Below, in pieces: positions 34,579 through 41,799 of a stretch of DNA of 64,000 bases. The translations under genes and the position numbers were made by a program. This stretch comes from UBA10365 sp041441915. Its GTDB lineage: Bacteria > Pseudomonadota > Alphaproteobacteria > Rhodobacterales > Rhodobacteraceae. Under the pieces are notes generated by a model. The model saw nothing but the letters and a program-made list of their open reading frames with translations, was not told where the DNA came from and made no database searches. Location: contig JASDRS010000014.1 in assembly GCA_041441915.1 (NCBI GenBank), positions 3,916 through 67,915 on the forward strand. The letters run 5' to 3'. Numbering within the stretch: position 1 is the stretch's first letter; each line of letters starts with the position of its first letter.

Positions 34579-35379
34579 TCATTCTGACTGAGCGTTAAAT
34601 ACGAACAGCCTGTGTCCATCGATTTTGTAGCCGTCGATTAAATTTTTCGCTTTAGGGCCTGTTAGCCAGCTTTCTAATGCCATTGCCGCGTTGTTATTAA
34701 CATGGGGGTGATGTGTGGGGTTGACAGGGATAAACGCGTATTGGTTAATTAAAAGTGAGTCGCCCTCGAATGTGATGGCAAGGTCCTGTTTGTTCCCGAA
34801 ATTCAACCAGCTTGCACGATCTGACAAGATATAGGCATTCATCCCAGCGGCTGCATTAAGAGAAGCGCCCATGCCTTGGCCTACAGCATTATACCATGCA
34901 CCGTAGGGAACTATAGAAGCGTTTTTCCACAAAGCGAGTTCCATTTTATGGGTGCCACTGTCATCGCCGCGGCTAACAAAATCGGCTTCAATGTTCGCAA
35001 TATTGGTCAGCGCGTGTGATGTTTGCGCAGCCAAGTGAATATTTGCCGGGTCCGATGACGGGCCAACAATAACAAAATCATTATACATAATTTCGCGGCG
35101 ATGTGTACCGTGCCCTGCGGCCAAAAAGGCCTCTTCTGCGGCGCGAGAATGCACAAGAACTGCATCAACATCGCCCTGTTCGCCAAGTTTAAGCGCCTGA
35201 CCTGTGCCAACAATCAGCAACTGAACGGTCAAGTCCATATCTGCTTGTATAATGGGTAGCAGGACCTTGTCTAAGCCAGAGTTGGCGAAAGATGTTGTCA
35301 CTGCCACCCTCATCTCTTCGGCGCTTAGGCAAAAAGGTACAAAAATATATGCTAGAATAGAAATAAATCTCTTACTCAT
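34579..35379 (-). CDS. tupA: Tungstate ABC transporter, substrate-binding protein
   Basis: 266 residues with a signal peptide (FISILAYIFVPFCLSA). The TupA oxyanion motif is VTTSFANSGL (TTTS in most relatives; here TTS preceded by Val). VHSRAAEEAFLAAGHGTHRREIMYNDFVIVGP is the strongly conserved family block. It binds tungstate in the periplasm. It is the last gene of tupB-tupC-tupA, overlapping tupC by four bases, downstream of formate dehydrogenase genes. Confidence 0.92.
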   Translation of the reverse strand: MSKRFISILAYIFVPFCLSAEEMRVAVTTSFANSGLDKVLLPIIQADMDLTVQLLIVGTGQALKLGEQGDVDAVLVHSRAAEEAFLAAGHGTHRREIMYNDFVIVGPSSDPANIHLAAQTSHALTNIANIEADFVSRGDDSGTHKMELALWKNASIVPYGAWYNAVGQGMGASLNAAAGMNAYILSDRASWLNFGNKQDLAITFEGDSLLINQYAFIPVNPTHHPHVNNNAAMALESWLTGPKAKNLIDGYKIDGHRLFVFNAQSE

Positions 35380-36092
35380 GGCAGAATTTCCCCTGATATA
35401 AATGCCAAAGCTTCAGCTGTTTTTGGAGTAGTAAAGAAAGAACCTGCAGGGCCTTGGTCGTGCAAAAGGCCTTCATATAAAAATAGCACATCATCGGCTA
35501 AGCGGCGGGCCTGCGCGACGTTATGGGTCGACATTATAATACGGGTCCCTTTTTCGCGCTGAGCTTGCAGGATAGTCTCGATCTCCTTGGTTGCTGTCCC
35601 ATCAAGATTTGCGCATGGCTCGTCAAGAAAAAGTACTTGTGGCTCAGAAATTAGTGCGCGGGCAAGAGAAAGTTTTTGTTTTTCTCCCCCCGAAATGGCG
35701 ATAGCCGGAACTCCTAGAAGGTCCTGCAACCCCAGTGTTGCGGCCATGTCAGCGGCGCGCATTTGGGCGCGACGTTTTTCAATCCCCGCGATAAGCAGTG
35801 GATAGGCAATGTTATCAATTACTGATCGCCGTAAAATAATGGGCGATTGAAAAACAAAGGCTTGAAGACGGCGCGCCTCTAGATCTGGGCGCGCCCATTC
35901 TATCGTGCCATGCCTTAGTCTTTCAAGGCCGTGGATAGCTCTCAAAAAGGTTGTTTTTCCACTGCCATTTGGGCCGAGTAATGTAGTCAGGCCTTTACCT
36001 TTCAGGTCAAATGTCAAAGGACCCAAAATGAGTTTTCCACGTTTGATGACTTGAGCATCGCGCAAGCAAAGTGGTAATATTGATCCTACCAT
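35376..36092 (-). CDS. tupC: Tungstate ABC transporter, ATP-binding protein
   Basis: 238 residues. Walker A GPNGSGKTTFLRA, signature ISGGEKQKLSLARAL, Walker B VLFLDEPCANLD and the switch His in MSTHNVAQA. It powers the TupB permease. It overlaps tupB by seven bases and tupA by four. Confidence 0.93.
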   Translation of the reverse strand: MVGSILPLCLRDAQVIKRGKLILGPLTFDLKGKGLTTLLGPNGSGKTTFLRAIHGLERLRHGTIEWARPDLEARRLQAFVFQSPIILRRSVIDNIAYPLLIAGIEKRRAQMRAADMAATLGLQDLLGVPAIAISGGEKQKLSLARALISEPQVLFLDEPCANLDGTATKEIETILQAQREKGTRIIMSTHNVAQARRLADDVLFLYEGLLHDQGPAGSFFTTPKTAEALAFISGEILP

Positions 36093-36790
36093 CGGCTGCC
36101 TCTTTCTGTGCCTGAAACCCAGTGCATCATCAAATTAATCAATATTGCTAGAGCGATCAGAACAAAACCTAAGGCCAAAGCTAACGAAAAATTACCCCGA
36201 CCTGTCTCAAGAGAAATGGCCGTCGTTAGTACCCGAGTGGCATGGTCAATATTGCCTCCCACGATCATAATTGCACCCACCTCCCCAATCGCCCGGCCAA
36301 AACCCGCAAGGCTGGCTGTTATAAGCCCACGTTTGCTATCCCAAAGCAGTGTGCACGTGCGCTGCCAGCGACTGGTGTTTAAGGAAATTAAAAGGTCATG
36401 ATATTCTGCCCAAAGCTCGCGAATGACCTGATGCGCTACCGAGGCAATTATGGGTGATATAATAATGGTCTGCGCAATTACCATTGCGGAGGTTGTAAAC
36501 AACAAACCCAAGACCCCCAATGGTCCCGATCGCGATAAGATAACATAAACCACAAGGCCAACCACAACCGGGGGCAGTCCCATTAAAGCGTTCAAAACCG
36601 CAATCACCACACGGCGCGATCTGAACCGCGATATTGCAAGCCAAGCCCCTAAAGGAAGACCTATGGCTACAGAGATAAATGTTGCGGTAAGTGTAACTTG
36701 AAATGAACGAAGTGTGATTTCAATCAATGTTGGGTCAAAAGTAGCGATCAGTTTGGCTGCCTGCGTCAATCCTCCCCAGATATCGTTCAT
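36086..36790 (-). CDS. tupB: Tungstate ABC transporter, permease
   Basis: 234 residues with five to six membrane helices. The ABC permease coupling loop is GFGRAIGEVGAIMIVGGNIDHATRVLT, specific for the TupB group. First gene of the operon; a 134-base gap separates it from the end of fdsA, with an inverted repeat in it, so it may have its own promoter. Confidence 0.92.
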   Translation of the reverse strand: MNDIWGGLTQAAKLIATFDPTLIEITLRSFQVTLTATFISVAIGLPLGAWLAISRFRSRRVVIAVLNALMGLPPVVVGLVVYVILSRSGPLGVLGLLFTTSAMVIAQTIIISPIIASVAHQVIRELWAEYHDLLISLNTSRWQRTCTLLWDSKRGLITASLAGFGRAIGEVGAIMIVGGNIDHATRVLTTAISLETGRGNFSLALALGFVLIALAILINLMMHWVSGTERGSRW

Positions 36791-36840
36791 AATATTGAAC
36801 CACCTTAATATCGTTTTTGTTGGTACGGGTTCACAAAAAT

Positions 36841-36869
36841 CAACGGATCACATGTACCCGCAACCGTTA
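36841..36869. promoter_or_regulatory. Inverted repeat upstream of tupBCA
   Basis: AACGG (36842-36846) and CCGTT (36864-36868) are inverted and 22 bases centre to centre, about two helical turns. The position, 50-80 bases before tupB, suits an operator for a metal-oxyanion regulator. Arms are short, so this is only a candidate. Confidence 0.25.
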
Positions 36870-36924
36870 TTTAAAATCAACAGATATTCGCCCCCAGGGC
36901 TAATTCTTGGAGGCGTTATCTTAA

Positions 36925-39681
36925 TCAAGCAGAAGACATTTTCACGGCAGCAAATTTGAATTCAGGGATTTTTCCAAAAGGATCAACAGCTGAATTTGTT
37001 AAGATATTTGCCGCCGCCTCAACATAGGCGAATGGCACGAAAACCATGTCTTTCGCCACACTGCGGTCTGGCCGCGCTAACATCACAATCGATCCTCGCC
37101 GTGTTTCTAGCCGCACCATGCCACCCAACGCTACCCCGTGTACCCGGAGCGTATCGGGGTGCACCGAACAGTTGGCTTCGGGTTCAATACTGTCAAGTAC
37201 CACTGAGCGTCGTGTCATAGATCCCGTATGCCAATGTTCAAGTTGGCGCCCCGTGGTTACGATCATTGGATATTCAGCATCTGGCAATTCGTCGGGCTGA
37301 ATGATCGATGCAGGGGTAAATTTTGCCCGCTTGTTTTCCCTTGGGAAACCGTCGCTAAAGACAATAGGCTGACCCGGATCTTGCGGGCTTAGGCTTGGGT
37401 AGGTGACGGCATTTTCAACTGACAAGCGATCCCATGTTATATTGTTAAGGGATTTCATATTTAGCTTCATTTCTGCGAAAATATCGGCAGGTGTCTCGTA
37501 TGTCCAACCCAGACCCAGGCGGTTGGCCAATTGGGTTGTGATTAACCAATCCTCTCGTGCGTCTCCGGGGGGTGTGACTGCTGCACGCCCCATTTGCACT
37601 TGACGGTTGGTATTGGTGACGGTGCCCGATTTTTCGTAGAAAGCTGCAGCAGGTAATATCACATCAGCATAATTGGCGGTTTCGGTGATAAAAATATCTT
37701 GCACCACCAAGTGCTCCAATTTTTCCAGTGCATGGCGCGCATGACTAACGTCGGGGTCAGACATAGCTGGGTTTTCGCCCAAGATATACATGCCTTTAAT
37801 GTCACCCTGATGGACGGCTTCCAAAATCTCGGTCACAGTCAAACCCTTTTGGCTCGAAAAGTCACCCGATCCCCAAACAGTGGTGAAGTTGGAACGGATC
37901 GTGTCATCGGTCACGGTTTGATAATCTGGCAAGAACATCGGAATAAGGCCCGCGTCTGACGCACCTTGCACGTTGTTTTGGCCGCGTAGCGGGTGCAGAC
38001 CTGCGCCCGGCTTGCCCACATTGCCGGTCATCAAAGCCAAAGAGATCAGACAACGTGAATTGTCGGTGCCATGGATATGTTGACTAATTCCCATACCCCA
38101 AAAGATCATACCCGCTTTTGCATTTGCGAACAAACGCGCCACTGCGCGCAGGGTCTCTGCAGGAATACCACATATATCTTGCATTTTTTCAGGTGAAAAA
38201 TTGGCCAGATGTTCTTTTTCGGCGTCCCAATTCTCGGTATATGTATCGATGTAGTTTTGGTCGTAAAGCTTTTCTTCAACGATCACATGCATGATCGCAT
38301 TCAGCATAGACACGTCACCACCTGGCCGAAACTGCAACATATGTTCCGCATGACGCTTCATAGCCGTGCCGCGTGGATCCATAATGATCAGCTTTCCACC
38401 ACGTTTGGTAAACTGTTTGAAGTAGGTGGCCGCGACAGGGTGATTGTCAGTTGGATTTGCTCCTATCACAATGGCAACATCAGAATTTTCGATTTGGTTA
38501 AATGTGGCAGTCACTGCTGCCGAACCGACATTCTCCATTAAGGCTGCCACAGATGAGGCGTGACAAAGCCTTGTGCAATGGTCAACATTGTTATGCCCAA
38601 AACCTTGGCGGATCAGTTTTTGAAAGGTATAGGCCTCTTCATTGGTGCATTTAGCCGAACCAAAACCCGCAATTGTGGGCCCGCCATGGGCTTGCGCTAA
38701 ATTGGCCATGCCCCCTGCGGCGGCATCAAGTGCCTCTTCCCAAGAGGCTTCGCGGAAATGGGTAAAGGGATTGGCCGGATCAACATTCAGACCTTTGGGT
38801 GCGCCATCTTTGCGGATCAGCGGCTTGGTCAATCGGTGGGGGTGGTGGATGTAGTCATAGCCAAAACGTCCCTTGACACAAAGTCGGCCCTCATTCGCGG
38901 GGCCATTAATGCCTTCGACATAAACGACTTTATTGTCTTTCATTCGCAAATTGACCTGACAGCCTACGCCGCAGAAGGGGCAAATGGATTGCACTTCTTT
39001 ATCAAAATCCATCCGGTCGCCCACTTGATCAGCATTCACAACTGATGCGGGCATCAAAGCGCCGGTTGGGCAGGCTTGTACACATTCACCGCAGGCCACA
39101 CACGTGCTGTCACCCATAGGGTCGCCCAAGTCAAATGTTGGATAAGCATCATGGCCACGACCTGCCATGCCGATCACATCATTCACCTGCACATCACGGC
39201 AGGCTCGCACGCAGAGGCCGCATTGGATGCATGCATCTAAATTCACCCGCATGGCAACATGGCTGTCGTCCAGCAGCGGAATATGTTCTTTTTTAACAGA
39301 CGGAAAACGGCTCTCTGCCACGCCAGTAGCCGCGGCCATATCCCAAAGGTGGCTGGATTTGTCATGAGAGACATTTTTCTTGGGTTGGTCTGCCAGCAGC
39401 AGTTCCATCACCATCGCGCGTGATTTGGTGGCCCGTTCACTAGAGGTCTTCACCACCATGCCATTGGTTGCGTTTCGGCAGCAAGAAGCGGCCAAAGTAC
39501 GTTCTCCGTCAACCTCGACCACACAGGCGCGACAGTTGCCATCAGGATTATAGCCCTTTTGGTCTTTGTGGCACAGATGCGGAATTTCGTTGCCATTGCG
39601 TTTGGCAACGTCCCAAATGGTTTCGCCTTGGTCGGCCGTGACTTTGAGGCCGTCTAGCGTGAATTTGATTTGTTCGCCCAT
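36925..39681 (-). CDS. fdsA: NAD-dependent formate dehydrogenase, catalytic alpha subunit
   Basis: 918 residues. The N-terminal part resembles NuoG: a 2Fe-2S domain (CHKDQKGYNPDGNCRACVVEVDG), then two 4Fe-4S ferredoxin clusters (CIQCGLCVRACRD; CVACGECVQACPTG). The molybdopterin domain begins with CPFCGVGC for another 4Fe-4S. The metal ligand is Cys in VDHCTRLCHASS, so no selenocysteine. It oxidises formate to CO2 with molybdenum or tungsten bound by bis-MGD in the cytoplasm. The ATG at 39681 directly follows the fdsGB stop. All cluster cysteines I checked are present. Confidence 0.95.
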   Translation of the reverse strand: MGEQIKFTLDGLKVTADQGETIWDVAKRNGNEIPHLCHKDQKGYNPDGNCRACVVEVDGERTLAASCCRNATNGMVVKTSSERATKSRAMVMELLLADQPKKNVSHDKSSHLWDMAAATGVAESRFPSVKKEHIPLLDDSHVAMRVNLDACIQCGLCVRACRDVQVNDVIGMAGRGHDAYPTFDLGDPMGDSTCVACGECVQACPTGALMPASVVNADQVGDRMDFDKEVQSICPFCGVGCQVNLRMKDNKVVYVEGINGPANEGRLCVKGRFGYDYIHHPHRLTKPLIRKDGAPKGLNVDPANPFTHFREASWEEALDAAAGGMANLAQAHGGPTIAGFGSAKCTNEEAYTFQKLIRQGFGHNNVDHCTRLCHASSVAALMENVGSAAVTATFNQIENSDVAIVIGANPTDNHPVAATYFKQFTKRGGKLIIMDPRGTAMKRHAEHMLQFRPGGDVSMLNAIMHVIVEEKLYDQNYIDTYTENWDAEKEHLANFSPEKMQDICGIPAETLRAVARLFANAKAGMIFWGMGISQHIHGTDNSRCLISLALMTGNVGKPGAGLHPLRGQNNVQGASDAGLIPMFLPDYQTVTDDTIRSNFTTVWGSGDFSSQKGLTVTEILEAVHQGDIKGMYILGENPAMSDPDVSHARHALEKLEHLVVQDIFITETANYADVILPAAAFYEKSGTVTNTNRQVQMGRAAVTPPGDAREDWLITTQLANRLGLGWTYETPADIFAEMKLNMKSLNNITWDRLSVENAVTYPSLSPQDPGQPIVFSDGFPRENKRAKFTPASIIQPDELPDAEYPMIVTTGRQLEHWHTGSMTRRSVVLDSIEPEANCSVHPDTLRVHGVALGGMVRLETRRGSIVMLARPDRSVAKDMVFVPFAYVEAAANILTNSAVDPFGKIPEFKFAAVKMSSA

Positions 39682-39682
39682 A

Positions 39683-41368
39683 TCAGACCTCATCCGCAAA
39701 ATGTTTAAGAGTTAGTTTGATCGGATTGGGCGCCGCTTGCCCCAAACCGCAGATCGAAGCATCGGTCATCACCGTGCAAAGGTCAGCCAATAGATTGGCA
39801 TCCCATTTAGGCTCTTGCATCAGTTTGACCGCCTTTTCGCAGCCCACACGGCAGGGGGTGCATTGGCCGCAGCTCTCGCTTTCAAAAAATCGTAACATAT
39901 TCAGTGCGGCATCACGCGCGCTGTCATTATGACCTAATACCACAACCGCAGCGGACCCAATGAAGGTGCCATGGGGTTGCAAAGTATCAAAGTCGAGCGG
40001 GATGTCATGCATCGAGGCGGGTAAAAGTCCTGACGAAGGCCCCCCAGGTTGATAGGCTTTAAATGTATGGCCGTCGGCCATGCCCCCGGCTGCCACAATT
40101 ATATCCATGATGGTCGAGCCCGCTGGCAAAAGATGCATACCAGGCTTTTTCACGCGTCCGGACACAGAATAGCTTCTCAGGCCTTTGCGGCCGTTTTTTT
40201 CGACACTGTTTAGCACTTCTGGGCCTTCACGGCATATGCGCGTGATCCAATGTAATGTTTCCACATTATGCACCAAGGTAGGTTTGTTGAAGATACCGCT
40301 TTGCGCCACATAGGGGGGGCGTTGGCGTGGAATGCCGCGTTTCCCCTCGATCGATTCGATCATCGCGCTTTCTTCACCGCAAATATATGCGCCAGCACCG
40401 CGGCGCATATCAATATACCCTGCAGTCACAAGGCCAGCGGCTTCAAGAGCAGCAATTTCGCGGCGCAGAATTTCCAAGATGGCCGGATATTCGTCGCGCA
40501 TGTAAATAAAACATTTTTCTGCTTCTACTGCCCAAGCGGCGATCAAAATCCCTTCCAGCATCAGATGCGGCGTACGCTCAAGGTAATATCTGTCTTTGAA
40601 TGTTCCAGGTTCGCCCTCGTCGCCATTCACGGCCAAATAGCGCGGGCCGGCATTTGCGCGCACAAAGCCCCATTTGCGGCCAGATGGAAAACCCGCGCCG
40701 CCCAGTCCGCGCAGGCCCGATGTAAGGAGCGTTTCTTGCACCTCTTCCCATTTTCCAGATGTGCGCAGAGCTTCTAATTTTGCATAACCACCTGCCGAGC
40801 GGTATTCTAAGAGGGCTTCATAGGCCGGCATGTGGACATGGGTGTCCTGGGTAGCAATGGCAGCCTCCACTTTGGCTGGGGTGGCATGGTCAATATGATT
40901 GTGACCGATTTCCAATACGGGGGCCGTGTCGCAGCGCCCCATGCAGGGAGCGCGCAAAACGCGCACGCGGCTTGGATCCATTCCATCTTGAAGTGCGGCA
41001 ATTAATTGCTCTGATCCGGCCAATTCGCAAGCCAAGCTCTCACAAACCCGAATGGTCAGATCTGGAGGGACTGCTTCGCCTTCGCGCACGGGGTCGAAAT
41101 GGGCATAGAATGTCGCCACCTCCCAAATCTCGGCCATGGAAAGGCGCATTTCTTCGGCCAAAGCGCGCAGATGTGGGGCTGAAAGATGGCCAAACTTATC
41201 TTGTATCAGGTGTAAAAATTCGATCAGCAAATCGCGGCTGCGTGGGTGACCCTTCAGCAGCTCTTGCACTTCGGCCCAGGGCTTGTCGTCAAGTTGGCGA
41301 CCCTTTGACGTGAGGCGGCCTTTGCCTTTGCCAGATTTCCAAACGCCTTTGTTATCGTCAAGAGCCAT
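39683..41368 (-). CDS. fdsB: Formate dehydrogenase FdsG-FdsB fusion (NuoE/NuoF-like)
   Basis: 561 residues from MALDDNK; the frame is open to 41437. Residues 1-150 are a NuoE/FdsG-like 2Fe-2S subunit (EVATFYAHF, CESLACELAG, APCMGRCDTAP). The rest is NuoF/FdsB-like: FMN site RGLGGAGFPSGRKW, NADH site GAYICGEESAM, and a 4Fe-4S ligand set in ESCGQCTPCRVG. In Rhodobacter capsulatus these are separate genes; here one chain carries both. It passes electrons from formate to NAD. It heads the fds operon and is divergent from tusA. Confidence 0.93.
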   Translation of the reverse strand: MALDDNKGVWKSGKGKGRLTSKGRQLDDKPWAEVQELLKGHPRSRDLLIEFLHLIQDKFGHLSAPHLRALAEEMRLSMAEIWEVATFYAHFDPVREGEAVPPDLTIRVCESLACELAGSEQLIAALQDGMDPSRVRVLRAPCMGRCDTAPVLEIGHNHIDHATPAKVEAAIATQDTHVHMPAYEALLEYRSAGGYAKLEALRTSGKWEEVQETLLTSGLRGLGGAGFPSGRKWGFVRANAGPRYLAVNGDEGEPGTFKDRYYLERTPHLMLEGILIAAWAVEAEKCFIYMRDEYPAILEILRREIAALEAAGLVTAGYIDMRRGAGAYICGEESAMIESIEGKRGIPRQRPPYVAQSGIFNKPTLVHNVETLHWITRICREGPEVLNSVEKNGRKGLRSYSVSGRVKKPGMHLLPAGSTIMDIIVAAGGMADGHTFKAYQPGGPSSGLLPASMHDIPLDFDTLQPHGTFIGSAAVVVLGHNDSARDAALNMLRFFESESCGQCTPCRVGCEKAVKLMQEPKWDANLLADLCTVMTDASICGLGQAAPNPIKLTLKHFADEV

Positions 41369-41469
41369 ATTTTTTCCAATGCCAAAATAATCATGCCAAG
41401 TGCGTGGCGCGATTGCGAAGTTGAGTTGGCGCAACATCGAAAGTTTTTATGGATTTTTCAATATAGAAT

Positions 41470-41484
41470 TATCGTTAAACGATA
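41470..41484. promoter_or_regulatory. Palindrome in the fds/tusA divergent gap
   Basis: TATCGTT-A-AACGATA, seven-base arms around one base, about 100 bases upstream of fdsGB and 88 upstream of tusA. It sits where a LysR-type activator of the fds operon would bind. The regulator is not identified; the LysR gene at 50526 is a candidate. Confidence 0.4.
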
Positions 41485-41571
41485 GGATTTTTCTATTGCT
41501 TCACTGCGGGTTATTTGAAAATTTTGGCTTGCCCCAATGGACAAGCACGCGAGAGATGCTAAGTTCGCCTT

Positions 41572-41799
41572 ATGAATTGGAACCAAGAATTAGACACCAA
41601 TGGACTTTTATGTCCTTTGCCGGTGCTTAAGGCGCGAAAAAATCTGTCTTTGTTACAACCTGGCCAAGTTTTGCGGCTATTGGCCGACGATCCGATGGCG
41701 GCGATTGACGTGCCTCATTATTGCACGAGCGCAGGGCATATTTTGCTTGAACAAAGCGAAGCAGATGGTAAATTGTTTTTTTTGATCAAGCGCGCCTAG
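41572..41799 (+). CDS. TusA-like sulfur carrier protein
   Basis: 75 residues. The TusA signature LLCPLPVLKARK holds the single sulfur-carrying Cys, followed by the family's DDP turn (ADDPMAAIDVPHYC). TusA proteins relay persulfide sulfur, for thiouridine or, in some systems, for molybdenum cofactor sulfuration. Its position between the fds operon and the moeA-mobA-fdhD operon suggests a role in supplying sulfur to FdhD for formate dehydrogenase. That is inference. Its stop overlaps the convergent moeA-fusion stop by four bases. Confidence 0.88.
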   Translation: MNWNQELDTNGLLCPLPVLKARKNLSLLQPGQVLRLLADDPMAAIDVPHYCTSAGHILLEQSEADGKLFFLIKRA

